Assembly (NCBI RefSeq): GCF_900102885.1
Contig: NZ_FNGE01000001.1
Span: 124,001 to 188,000 of the forward strand
DNA from: Paracoccus chinensis
Lineage (GTDB): Bacteria; Pseudomonadota; Alphaproteobacteria; Rhodobacterales; Rhodobacteraceae
Reading direction: 5' to 3'
DNA: 64,000 nucleotides
A program made the position numbers and the translations under genes. A model generated the notes under the pieces. It ran no database searches. It saw only the letters and a program-made list of their open reading frames with translations, and was not told where the DNA came from. Position 1 is the stretch's first letter, and every line of letters begins with the position of its first letter. Shown one piece after another: positions 45,619 to 54,029 of this stretch.

Positions 45619-48465
45619 TCACTCCGCCGCTTCGGCGTAGGCCTCCAGCGGCGGGCAGGTGCAGATCAGGTTGCGGTCCCCATAGGCGTTGTCCACCCGC
45701 CCGACCGGGGGCCAGTACTTGTCCACCCGGAAGGCCCCGGGCGGGAAGCAGCCCTGCTCGCGCGAATAGGGGCGATCCCATTCTGCGACGAGATCCTCGA
45801 CCGTATGAGGGGCGTGGCGCAGGGGACTTGCCTCGGCGTCGATGCGGCCCTCGGCGACTTCGGTGATCTCATCCCGGATCGCCAGCATGGCGGTGATGAA
45901 GCGGTCGATCTCGGCCTTGGTCTCGGACTCGGTCGGTTCCACCATCAGCGTGCCCGCCACGGGCCAGCTCATCGTCGGCGCGTGGAAGCCGTTGTCGATC
46001 AGGCGCTTGGCGATGTCATCCACGGTCACGCCATGTTCGGCGAAGACACGGGTGTCGATGATGCATTCATGCGCGACCCGGCCACGGTTGCCCATGAACA
46101 GGATCGGATAGGCCCCGGCCAGCCGCGAGGCGATGTAGTTCGCGTTCAGGATCGCCACGCGGGTCGCCTGCGTCAGCCCCTCGCCGCCCATCATGCGGAT
46201 GTAGGCCCAGGAGATCAGCAGGATCGAGGCCGACCCCCAGGGCGCGGCCGAGACCGCCCCTGCCCCCTCGCGCGGGTCGGCGGGCAGATAGGGGGCCAGG
46301 TGCGCCTTGACGCCGATCGGGCCCATGCCTGGGCCGCCGCCGCCATGCGGGATGGCAAAGGTCTTGTGCAGGTTCAGGTGGCTCACGTCGCCGCCGATCT
46401 CGCCGGGCTTCACCAGCCCCACCAGCGCGTTCATGTTGGCGCCGTCGATGTAGACCTGGCCGCCGTGTTCGTGCGTGATGCGGCAGACCTCGCGCACGGT
46501 GTCCTCGAAGACGCCATGCGTGGACGGATAGGTGATCATCACCGCCGCCAGCCTGTCCCCGGCCTTCGCGGCCTTGTCGGCGAAGTCTTCGAGGTCGATG
46601 TCGCCGTTCGGCGCCGACTTCACCACCACGACCTTCATCCCGCACATCTGGGCGGATGCCGGGTTGGTGCCATGCGCGCTGGTCGGGATCAGGCAGATGT
46701 CGCGGTCCTCGCCATTCGCCTTGTGATAGGCGGCGATGGTCAGAAGCCCCGCATATTCCCCCTGCGCGCCGCTGTTGGGCTGCAGCGAGAAGGCGTCATA
46801 GCCCGTGATCGTGCACAGCTTGTCGGACAGGTCCTTGAAGACCCGGTGATAGCCCGCCGCCTGCGCCTGCGGCGCAAAGGGATGCAGCATGGCGAACTCG
46901 GGCCAGGTCAGCGGCATCATCTCGGCCGCGGCGTTCAGCTTCATGGTGCAGGACCCCAGCGGGATCATCGCCCGGTCCAGCGCCAGGTCGCGGTCCGACA
47001 ACCGGCGCATGTAGCGCATCATCTCGGATTCGGCCCGGTTCATGTGGAAGACCTGATGGGTCAGGTAGTCGCTTTCGCGCAGCAGATCCTGAGGGATCGC
47101 GGGCTCGGTGGCGGGTTCGGCCGGATCGGTGATCCCGAAAGCGTCCAGCACCCGCGCGATCACGCCCTCGTCCGTGGTCTCGTCCACGCTGATGCCGACG
47201 CGGTCGCGGCCGACGCGGCGCAGGTTGATCCCGCGCTGCTCGGCGGCGGCGAGGATGCCCGCCTGTCCCACGCCCACGCGCACGGTGAAGGTGTCGAAGA
47301 AGGCGTCCGTCTCGACCTCGGCTCCGGCGGCGCGCAGGGCATTGGCCAGCGTCACCGCGTTCAGATGCACCCGCTGGGCGATGGCGCGCAGGCCCACAGG
47401 CCCGTGGAAGACGGCATAGAAGGACGCCATGACCGCCAGCAGCGCCTGCGCCGTGCAGACGTTGCTGGTCGCCTTCTCGCGGCGGATATGCTGCTCGCGC
47501 GTTTGCAGCGCCAGCCGATAGGCCGGGCGGCCCGCCGCGTCGATGGAAACGCCCACGATGCGGCCGGGCATGGCGCGCTTCATCTCGTCGCGGCAGGACA
47601 TGAAGGCGGCATGCGGGCCGCCATAGCCCATGGGGACGCCGAAGCGCTGGGCCGAGCCCACGCAGATGTCGGCGCCCATCGCCCCCGGCTCCTTCAGCAG
47701 GCACAGCGCCAGCAGGTCGGTGGCGACGATGGCGACGGCGCCCGCCTTGCCCAGCGCCTCGCAGTCGGCACTCAGGTCACGGATATGGCCGAAGGTGCCG
47801 GGATACTGGAAGATCGCGCCGAAGACCTTCGACGGATCGCAGTCCTCGGGCTTGCCGCGCAGGATCTCGATCCCCAGCGGCTCGGCCCGCGTCTCGATCA
47901 CGCTGATGGTCTGCGGATGCAGGTTGTCGCTGACAAAGAACGCCTTGGCCTTCGACTTCGCCACCCGCTGCGCCATGGCCATGGCCTCGGCCGCCGCCGT
48001 CGCCTCGTCCAGCAGCGAGGCGTTGGCGACCGGCAGCCCGGTCAGGTCCGCCACCATGGTCTGATAGTTCAGCAGCGCCTCGAGCCGCCCCTGCGCGATC
48101 TCGGGCTGATAGGGCGTGTAGGCCGTATACCAGGCCGGGTTCTCGAAGATGTTGCGCTGGATCGCGGGCGGCGTGACCGTGCCGTAATAGCCCTGCCCGA
48201 TCAGGCTGGTCATGACGCGGTTCTCGCCCGCGACCTCGCGCATCAGCGACAGCATCTCGCGCTCGGACAGAGCCGGCCAGTCCAGCCGGGTGTCCTGACG
48301 GATCGACCCGGGCACGGTCTGCTCGATCAGCTGGTCAAGGCTGCCCGCGCCCACGACCTTCAGCATCTCCTCCATCTCGGAAGGGGAAGGACCGATATGG
48401 CGGCGGTTGCCGAAATCGTCGGGGTTGTAGGAGGTCGGGTTCCAGCGGGTCATGGGATCGCTCAT
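45619..48465 (-). CDS. gcvP: Glycine dehydrogenase (decarboxylating), P-protein
   Basis: A 948-residue PLP enzyme, subunit P of the glycine cleavage system, which decarboxylates glycine and passes the aminomethyl group to GcvH lipoate. Motifs include [15 protein letters not shown] at the start, [22 protein letters not shown], and the PLP-lysine region [18 protein letters not shown] with Lys at about residue 701. The two homologous halves and the normal length (E. coli 957) indicate an intact gene. It is the last gene of gcvT-gcvH-gcvP, with a 124-base gap after gcvH that contains a palindromic repeat. The ATG at 48465 is preferred over a TTG two codons earlier. Confidence 0.97.
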   Translation of the reverse strand: MSDPMTRWNPTSYNPDDFGNRRHIGPSPSEMEEMLKVVGAGSLDQLIEQTVPGSIRQDTRLDWPALSEREMLSLMREVAGENRVMTSLIGQGYYGTVTPPAIQRNIFENPAWYTAYTPYQPEIAQGRLEALLNYQTMVADLTGLPVANASLLDEATAAAEAMAMAQRVAKSKAKAFFVSDNLHPQTISVIETRAEPLGIEILRGKPEDCDPSKVFGAIFQYPGTFGHIRDLSADCEALGKAGAVAIVATDLLALCLLKEPGAMGADICVGSAQRFGVPMGYGGPHAAFMSCRDEMKRAMPGRIVGVSIDAAGRPAYRLALQTREQHIRREKATSNVCTAQALLAVMASFYAVFHGPVGLRAIAQRVHLNAVTLANALRAAGAEVETDAFFDTFTVRVGVGQAGILAAAEQRGINLRRVGRDRVGISVDETTDEGVIARVLDAFGITDPAEPATEPAIPQDLLRESDYLTHQVFHMNRAESEMMRYMRRLSDRDLALDRAMIPLGSCTMKLNAAAEMMPLTWPEFAMLHPFAPQAQAAGYHRVFKDLSDKLCTITGYDAFSLQPNSGAQGEYAGLLTIAAYHKANGEDRDICLIPTSAHGTNPASAQMCGMKVVVVKSAPNGDIDLEDFADKAAKAGDRLAAVMITYPSTHGVFEDTVREVCRITHEHGGQVYIDGANMNALVGLVKPGEIGGDVSHLNLHKTFAIPHGGGGPGMGPIGVKAHLAPYLPADPREGAGAVSAAPWGSASILLISWAYIRMMGGEGLTQATRVAILNANYIASRLAGAYPILFMGNRGRVAHECIIDTRVFAEHGVTVDDIAKRLIDNGFHAPTMSWPVAGTLMVEPTESETKAEIDRFITAMLAIRDEITEVAEGRIDAEASPLRHAPHTVEDLVAEWDRPYSREQGCFPPGAFRVDKYWPPVGRVDNAYGDRNLICTCPPLEAYAEAAE

Positions 48466-48532
48466 GTGCAAATGGCCACACCGGGCCGGATTACCTGCAT
48501 CGGTGGCGCGGCCGTTCGCCGCCCGCGCCTCG

Positions 48533-48580
48533 TTCTTCTTCGCTCAAATATCCCGTGGTCCGGCAGAGCCCCGGACCGGC
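48533..48580. repeat. Palindromic repeat element, copy A, in the gcvH-gcvP gap
   Basis: About 48 bases containing TTCTTCTTCGC, then AAATATCCCG, then a stem GGTCCGG / CCGGACC. Nearly the same arrangement occurs inside the CCA-adding enzyme gene at 54416-54466, in the same orientation. It looks like a small dispersed repeat of the extragenic palindrome type. It may affect mRNA structure between gcvH and gcvP. Confidence 0.65.
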
Positions 48581-48589
48581 GGCGAAATC

Positions 48590-48949
48590 TCAGCCGATCA
48601 GTTCCTGATAGGCCGACTCGTCCATGAAGCCGTCCAGCGACACGCCGTCAGCGGGCTTGATGCGGAAGAACCAGGCCGACATCGCGTCCGAGTTCACGTC
48701 GCCCGGCGCATCGGCCAGCGCCTCGTTGACGGCGGTGATCGTGCCCGCGACGGGCGCCACGATGTCCGAGGCGGCCTTGACCGATTCGATCACCACGATC
48801 TCCTCGCCCGCCGCGACCTCGCGCCCGGTTTCGGGCAGCTCGATGAAGACCACGTCGCCCAGCTGCTCGCTGGCATGGGGGGTGATGCCCACGACGATCT
48901 CGTCGCCCTCGGCGCGCAGCCATTCGTGGTCGGAGGTGTATTTCAGCAT
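48590..48949 (-). CDS. gcvH: Glycine cleavage system H protein
   Basis: A 119-residue lipoyl carrier protein shuttling the aminomethyl group between the P, T and L proteins. It reads MLKYTSDHEWLRAEGDE, then EIVVIESVKAASDI with the lipoylated Lys58, and SLDGFMDESAYQELIG at the end, matching family length. The ATG at 48949 was chosen over one four codons upstream because the family begins MLKYTxxHEW. It lies 8 bases after gcvT. Confidence 0.96.
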   Translation of the reverse strand: MLKYTSDHEWLRAEGDEIVVGITPHASEQLGDVVFIELPETGREVAAGEEIVVIESVKAASDIVAPVAGTITAVNEALADAPGDVNSDAMSAWFFRIKPADGVSLDGFMDESAYQELIG

Positions 48950-48957
48950 GGGGCGCC

Positions 48958-50058
48958 TCAACGTTTGTAGGTGGGTTTGACGAATGGCATGGGGGCGATC
49001 ACGGCCGGCAGGCGCTTGCCGCGCAGTTCGGCATAGACGGTCGCGCCTTCGGGGATCTCGGCGGGCAGGCTGGCCATGGCGACCGGCGCCCCGACCGAGG
49101 GGCCGAAGCCGCCCGAGGTCACGCGGCCGACCGGCTCGCCGCCCTCGGCCTCGGCAAAGACCGGCGTGCCTTCGCGGATCGGGGCGCGGCCCTCGGGGCG
49201 CAGCCCGCGGCGGGCGCGCGAGGACTTGCCGAGTTCGGGCAGGATCGCCCCGGCGCCTGGGAATCCGCCTTCGCGCTCGCCGCCCGCGCGGCGGACCTTG
49301 GGGATCGACCAGCCGAGACCGGCCTGCGCGGGCGTGACCCCGGTATCCATGTCGTGGCCGTAAAGCGGCAGCCCGGCTTCCAGCCGCAGCGAGTCGCGGG
49401 CGCCGAGACCGATGGGCGCGACGCCCTCCTGCGCCAGCAGGGCGCGGGCGAAATCAGGGGCACGGCTCTCGTGGATGCTGATCTCGAAGCCGTCCTCGCC
49501 GGTATAGCCCGAGCGGCTGACCCACAGCCTGTCGCCTTCCCAGGTCAGATCGACGGCATCCATGAAGCGCAGGTTGGCGGCATCCGGCACCAGAGCCGCC
49601 AGCGCGGCCTCGGCCCCCGGCCCCTGCAAAGCCAGCAACGCACGGTCGGTCACGACTTCGGGCGCCAGCCCGGTCGCGGTCATGTGAGCGATGTCCTGTT
49701 CCGCGCAGGCGGCGTTCACGACCAGCAGCAGGTGGTCGCCCTTGTTGGCCACCATCAGGTCGTCAAGGATGCCGCCCTCGTCGTTGGTGAACAGCCCGTA
49801 GCGCTGCCGCCCCCGGGCAAGCCCCACGATGTCGGCGGGCACCAGGCGCTCAAGCGCCTGCGCCGCGTCCTCGCCGCGCAGGATCACCTGCCCCATGTGG
49901 CTGACGTCGAACAGCCCGGCGGCCTTCCGGGTGTGCAGATGCTCGCCCAGCACGCCCATGGGATACTGGACCGGCATCTCCCATCCGGCAAAGGGCACCA
50001 TCCGGGCGCCGAGTTCGATATGCAGGTCGTAAAGCGGCGTGCGGCGCAGTTCGGTCAT
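48958..50058 (-). CDS. gcvT: Glycine cleavage system T protein (aminomethyltransferase)
   Basis: A 366-residue enzyme that releases ammonia and transfers the methylene group to tetrahydrofolate. It begins MTELRRTPLYDLHIELGARM and has PFAGWEMPVQY, AAGLFDVSHMGQ, SRSGYTGEDGFEIS, and APIGLGARDSLRLEAGLPLYGHD, all family signatures. A short arginine/glycine-rich stretch (about residues 275-310) is looser than usual but the length is normal. The start has a GGGGAG site 6 bases upstream. It is the first gene behind the glycine riboswitch. Confidence 0.96.
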   Translation of the reverse strand: MTELRRTPLYDLHIELGARMVPFAGWEMPVQYPMGVLGEHLHTRKAAGLFDVSHMGQVILRGEDAAQALERLVPADIVGLARGRQRYGLFTNDEGGILDDLMVANKGDHLLLVVNAACAEQDIAHMTATGLAPEVVTDRALLALQGPGAEAALAALVPDAANLRFMDAVDLTWEGDRLWVSRSGYTGEDGFEISIHESRAPDFARALLAQEGVAPIGLGARDSLRLEAGLPLYGHDMDTGVTPAQAGLGWSIPKVRRAGGEREGGFPGAGAILPELGKSSRARRGLRPEGRAPIREGTPVFAEAEGGEPVGRVTSGGFGPSVGAPVAMASLPAEIPEGATVYAELRGKRLPAVIAPMPFVKPTYKR

Positions 50059-50099
50059 GGCATCTCCCCTGGCGGCCAGCGGCCGCGTGTCGATGCCCC

Positions 50100-50268
50100 C
50101 TCTGTCCCTGCCCGCAATGGGCGCCTGAGATCGTTATCCTTCGGCGGGCCGCCCCGAGAGGCAAGCCACTCTTCAGAGTTTTATGTGGACGCGGTCTTTC
50201 TGCCTGAGAGTTTACCGGGGCGGTTGCTCCTTCGGCCCTGGCCTGCGCCAGCGTCTCCCGTCATCCAC
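50100..50268 (-). ncRNA. Tandem glycine riboswitch in the gcvT leader
   Basis: Two adjacent aptamers are visible on the minus strand. The first (50268-50185) is closed by GTGGA/TCCAC and contains GCCGAAGGAGCAAC and ACTCTCAGGC. A five-base linker follows. The second (50178-50100) is closed by CTCTG/CAGAG and contains GCCGAAGGATAACG and ATCTCAGGC. This is the classical two-aptamer glycine riboswitch; when glycine is present it normally turns on the glycine cleavage operon. A GCGGCC/GGCCGC hairpin at 50072-50086 lies between it and the gcvT ribosome-binding site and may be the expression platform. Confidence 0.95.
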
Positions 50269-50339
50269 GACTTTGGTAGCAGCGCAGGTGGCGCGCTGGC
50301 AAGGGCCTTTGAGCCGGGGCCGGCACCGGCACCTGCCCG

Positions 50340-50855
50340 TCAGGGATAGATCACGACCGGCACGCCGGGACGGACCATCGCGAAGATCTCCTCGATCTCC
50401 TCATCGTTGACGGCGATGCAGCCTGCGGTCCAGTCGCGGTTCTTCTGCTTGTTGCCGTAGGGTCCGCGGCCATGGATCATGATGTCGCCGCCCGGCTGCT
50501 GGCCCAGCATCATCGCCCGCGCCTTGTCGGTCGGATCGGGATAGGAGATCCCCAGCGACAGGTGATACTGGCTGTTCGGGTTCTGCCGGTCGATGAAGTA
50601 GATGCCTTCCGGCGTGCGGCCGTCGCCTTCGTAAAGCTTGTGGCCGATCGGCTGGAAGCCCAGGCCGATGTCATAGGCCTTCAGCACCGTGCGGCCGCTC
50701 AGCAGGAACATCTGCCGGTCGCCCTTTTCCACCACGACCTGCGTGACAGGCGGGCCGTTGTAGGTGCGGAACTTGCTCTTGGGCTGGCTGCTGCCACAGG
50801 CTGCCAGCAAGACAAGCGCGGTCAGCGCAAGAAGATTGCGGATGGTCGAGATCAT
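50340..50855 (-). CDS. L,D-transpeptidase (YkuD) lipoprotein
   Basis: A 171-residue lipoprotein with a lipobox LLAAC (Cys20) and a YkuD catalytic domain carrying IMIHGRGPYG (His128) and DWTAGCIAV with the catalytic Cys146. Such enzymes form 3-3 peptidoglycan cross-links or link lipoprotein to peptidoglycan. VPVVIYP is the normal ending. The start used is ATG 50855, though GTG 50858 is adjacent. It is on the same strand as the RNA methyltransferase gene but separated by a hairpin, so it probably has its own promoter. Confidence 0.92.
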   Translation of the reverse strand: MISTIRNLLALTALVLLAACGSSQPKSKFRTYNGPPVTQVVVEKGDRQMFLLSGRTVLKAYDIGLGFQPIGHKLYEGDGRTPEGIYFIDRQNPNSQYHLSLGISYPDPTDKARAMMLGQQPGGDIMIHGRGPYGNKQKNRDWTAGCIAVNDEEIEEIFAMVRPGVPVVIYP

Positions 50856-50908
50856 CACTGCCCCAGAATCGCTTATTTGCGTCTTATTGATCGAGCGTTA
50901 CCACAACC

Positions 50909-50922
50909 GGCGGTTTTCCGCC
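50909..50922 (-). terminator. Small hairpin after the RNA methyltransferase gene
   Basis: GGCGG and CCGCC pair across TTTT (AAAA on the minus strand) 40 bases past the stop. It could end that transcript, but it is short and lacks a T-run. Confidence 0.35.
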
Positions 50923-50961
50923 AACTCTGTCTCTCGACAATCTTAAGCAGTTCCAGCGGCC

Positions 50962-52179
50962 CTAGTGCGTGAAAGCCGCAGTCAGTTCGACATGGGGCGA
51001 CCAGCGGAACTGGTCCACGACCTCGATCCGGCCTAGCGCATAGCCTCCCTCCAGCATCACACGCGCGTCCCGCGCGAAGGTCACGGGATCGCAGCTCACC
51101 CATGCCACGACTGGCACAGACGACTGCGCCAGCGCCGCCGCCTGCGCGGGGGCCCCGGTGCGCGGCGGGTCGATCACCACCGCGTCGAAGCGCGCCAGCT
51201 CATCGGGCAGCAGGGGCCTGCGCGCGAGGTCGCGGACCTCGGTCGTGACCTTCCTCAGCCCCGGCGCCGCGCGCCAGCCCGCCTGCAGCGCGGCCAAGGG
51301 CGTGGCCAGCCCCTCGACCGCGTGGACCTCGGCCGTTTCCGCCAGGGGCAGCGTGAAGGTCCCGGCGCCGGCAAAGAGATCGGCGATCCGCCCTGCCCCG
51401 CCCACCGTGCGGCGGACGAAGTCCAGCAGCGCCGCCTCGCCTTCCACCGTCGCCTGCAGGAACCCGCCGGGCGGCGGCACGACCCGTGCGCGGCCGAAAG
51501 GCACTGCGGGAGGGCGGATCACCAGCGGCTCGCCATCCCAATCGAGTCGCGCCCAGCCCGCTGTCCCGGCCAGCACCGCGAGTTCGCCCAGCAGCGCGGG
51601 CGTCATCGGCTTGCCCCCGCGCACGGCGAGATCCAGCCCGGCGGGCGTCTCGGTGACGACCAGTGACAGTTCGGCCGCCCGCGAGCCGCCCAGGCTCACC
51701 AGCTGCCGAAGATCGGGCAGGGCGGCCAGGATCGCGGGCCGGACCACGAGGCATTCGGCCACGTCCACGATCACGTCCGAGGCCCGCTGGTGGAAGCCCA
51801 CCAGCGCCCCGGCCTTGGTCCGCCGCCCCGACAGCACCGCCCGGCGGCGCGAGCGCGACGGAGAGATATGGACTTCCCCCACCTCGACCTCGATCCCCTG
51901 CGCGGCCAGCGCCGTCCGCACCACCTGCGCCTTCCAGCCCGCGACGAAACCGTCGCTCGCGTGCATCAGCGAACAGCCGCCGCATTGCTTGTAGTGGGGG
52001 CATGGCGCCCGCACCCGGTCCGCCGAGGGCGTGACGATCCGCGGCCTGGCGATCCGGCCATCCTCGGCCTCGCCCTCGATCTGCTCGCCCGGCAGCGTCA
52101 GGGGTGCGAGCGCACGCTCCTCCCCCCGCACCGCGACGCCGTCGCCGCGCCGGCCCAATCGCTCGACAGTCCAGGTCAT
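50962..52179 (-). CDS. 23S rRNA (uracil-C5)-methyltransferase-like protein (RlmD/RumA family)
   Basis: A 405-residue RNA methyltransferase. It has an N-terminal TRAM-like part, an iron-sulfur cluster motif CPHYKQCGGC (C60, C66, C69, with a fourth cysteine at about 141), a SAM-binding LFAGAGTFTLPLAE motif, IDPPRTGAPA and a catalytic VSCDP (Cys363). These are the RlmD/TrmA-family features for methylating uracil at C5 in rRNA. The specific target uracil cannot be read from the sequence. Its start overlaps the ABC transporter stop (ATGA at 52176-52179). Confidence 0.9.
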   Translation of the reverse strand: MTWTVERLGRRGDGVAVRGEERALAPLTLPGEQIEGEAEDGRIARPRIVTPSADRVRAPCPHYKQCGGCSLMHASDGFVAGWKAQVVRTALAAQGIEVEVGEVHISPSRSRRRAVLSGRRTKAGALVGFHQRASDVIVDVAECLVVRPAILAALPDLRQLVSLGGSRAAELSLVVTETPAGLDLAVRGGKPMTPALLGELAVLAGTAGWARLDWDGEPLVIRPPAVPFGRARVVPPPGGFLQATVEGEAALLDFVRRTVGGAGRIADLFAGAGTFTLPLAETAEVHAVEGLATPLAALQAGWRAAPGLRKVTTEVRDLARRPLLPDELARFDAVVIDPPRTGAPAQAAALAQSSVPVVAWVSCDPVTFARDARVMLEGGYALGRIEVVDQFRWSPHVELTAAFTH

Positions 52180-54029
52180 TCGGCGGCCTGCGCGTCCTCG
52201 GGCTCGGTCCCCAGGAAACCGCCCGACTGCCGGTTCCAGTAGCGGGCGTAAAGGCCGCCCCTGGCCAGCAACTCGGCATGGCTGCCCTGCTCGACGATCC
52301 GGCCCGCGTCCATGACGACGATGCGGTCCATCTCGGCAATGGTGGACAGGCGATGGGCGATGGCGAGCACCGTCTTGCCCTGCATGATCCGGTGCAGCGA
52401 GTCCTGCACCTGCGCCTCGACCTCGCTGTCAAGCGCGCTGGTGGCTTCGTCCAGCACCAGAATCGGGGCGTCCTTGACGAATGCGCGGGCCAGCGCGATC
52501 CGCTGCCGCTGTCCCCCGGACAGCTTCACGCCCCGCTCGCCCAGATGCGCGTCGTAACCCTTGCGGCCCGTGGAATCCTGCAAGCCGAGGATGAAGTCAT
52601 GCGCCTCGGCGGCCTTGGCGGCGGCGATCATCTCCTCCTCGGACGCGCCGGGGCGGCCGTAAAGGATGTTGTCGCGGGCCGAGCGGTTGAACATCGCCGT
52701 CTCCTGCGTGACCATCCCGATATTGCGGCGCAGGGATTCCTGCGTGACCCCGCGCACGTCGAAGCCGTCCACGCGCACCGCGCCCTTTTCCACGTCATGC
52801 AGCCGCAGCAGCAGCGAAACCAGCGTGGACTTGCCCGCGCCCGAGGCACCGACGATCCCGATCCGCTCTCCGGGCGCGATCCGCAACGTCAGATCGTCGA
52901 TCCCGCCGTCGCCCCGGCCGTAGGAGAAGCTGACGCTGTCGAAGACGACCTCGCCCCGCAGCCGCCTAAGTTCCACCGCATCCGGCGCATCGACCAGCGT
53001 GTGCGGTGGGGACAGGGTCTGCATCCCGTCCTCGACCTCGCCGATGGACCCCCAGATGCCCATCAGCGACATGCTGACCCAGCCGGTCATCTGCGCCAGC
53101 CGCATGGCGATGGCGCCTGCCGCCGCCACGTCGCCCGGCGTCGCCGCGCCGCGTTGCCACATCATCACCGCGCCGCCGACCAGCACCACCGGCAGGATGC
53201 CTGCGACCAGCGTCAGGGACAGCCGGAACCAGGTGTTCAGCCGGCCGAAGTCGATGGCGCGGTCGCGGAAGGTCTCCATCGCGCCCAGCGCCGCCTGGTC
53301 CTCGTATTCGGCACTGGCGAACAGCTTGACGGTCTTGATGTTGGTGATCGTGTCAACGACCTGCCCCGTGATCATGGCCCGCGCACTGGCCCGTCCCTTG
53401 GACTGGGCCCGCACGCGGGGCAGGAAGAAGCGGATCAGCGCCAGATAGACGACCAGCCAGACGACCAGCGCCACCGCGGCCCAGGCGTCGATCGTCACCA
53501 GGAACAGCGCCGAGCCCAGCACCGCCGAAAGCGCGAAGGTGCCGGTGTTGACCATCTCGCTGGCGACGTCGGTGATGGCGCGGGCGGTCTGCATCTGCTT
53601 CTGCGCGATGCGTCCGGCGAAGTCATTGTCGAAGAAGGTGACCGCGTGCCCCATCGTCCAGCGGTGCAGGCGCGACAGCACCAGAGGCAGGATGTTCGGG
53701 CCGATGATGACGTTCGACGACGCCGCCGACAGGCCCATGATGACCGGTCGGGCAATCAGGAAAAAGGCGACAAAGGCGGCGATCAGCAACCCCTGATCGA
53801 CCAGCACCCGCCCGCCCGACTGCGCCACCGCATCCACGACCCAACCCAGCAGCGTGGCCGAGGCGACCTCGGCCGCCCCAGACAGCGCCGAGGTGAAGGC
53901 CGCGACCCCCAAGCCACCCCAGGCCCCTGACAGCGCCCAGCGGAAGAAGGCCAGCAGCGTGCGGGGCGGCGGCCCGTCGGCGGGGCGGAAGGCGTCGATC
54001 AGCCGCTCGAAAGTCTGGTGCAGCATCAT
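52176..54029 (-). CDS. ABC exporter, fused permease and ATPase
   Basis: A 617-residue half-transporter of the MsbA/lipid-exporter type. The N-terminal half has about six membrane segments (with GLGVAAFTSALSGAAEVASA, WVVDAVAQ and VAGILPVVLVGGAVMM). The C-terminal half has Walker A IGIVGASGAGKST (about residue 395), the signature KLSGGQRQRIALARAF (about 502), Walker B ILVLDEATSALDSE and the H-loop AHRLST. The substrate is unknown; no nearby gene points to it. It overlaps the neighbours by ATGA on both sides. It is not obviously the glucan exporter NdvA, whose N-terminus differs. Confidence 0.92.
   Translation of the reverse strand: MMLHQTFERLIDAFRPADGPPPRTLLAFFRWALSGAWGGLGVAAFTSALSGAAEVASATLLGWVVDAVAQSGGRVLVDQGLLIAAFVAFFLIARPVIMGLSAASSNVIIGPNILPLVLSRLHRWTMGHAVTFFDNDFAGRIAQKQMQTARAITDVASEMVNTGTFALSAVLGSALFLVTIDAWAAVALVVWLVVYLALIRFFLPRVRAQSKGRASARAMITGQVVDTITNIKTVKLFASAEYEDQAALGAMETFRDRAIDFGRLNTWFRLSLTLVAGILPVVLVGGAVMMWQRGAATPGDVAAAGAIAMRLAQMTGWVSMSLMGIWGSIGEVEDGMQTLSPPHTLVDAPDAVELRRLRGEVVFDSVSFSYGRGDGGIDDLTLRIAPGERIGIVGASGAGKSTLVSLLLRLHDVEKGAVRVDGFDVRGVTQESLRRNIGMVTQETAMFNRSARDNILYGRPGASEEEMIAAAKAAEAHDFILGLQDSTGRKGYDAHLGERGVKLSGGQRQRIALARAFVKDAPILVLDEATSALDSEVEAQVQDSLHRIMQGKTVLAIAHRLSTIAEMDRIVVMDAGRIVEQGSHAELLARGGLYARYWNRQSGGFLGTEPEDAQAAE

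Noticed and set aside
45532..48627. A 1031-codon plus-strand frame opposite gcvP
   Set aside because: gcvP is unmistakable and intact on the minus strand; the opposite frame has no motif.
52176..54029. ABC exporter as the cyclic-glucan exporter NdvA
   Set aside because: Its N-terminal half does not resemble NdvA, it is 39 kb from cgs, and it lies within a housekeeping operon.
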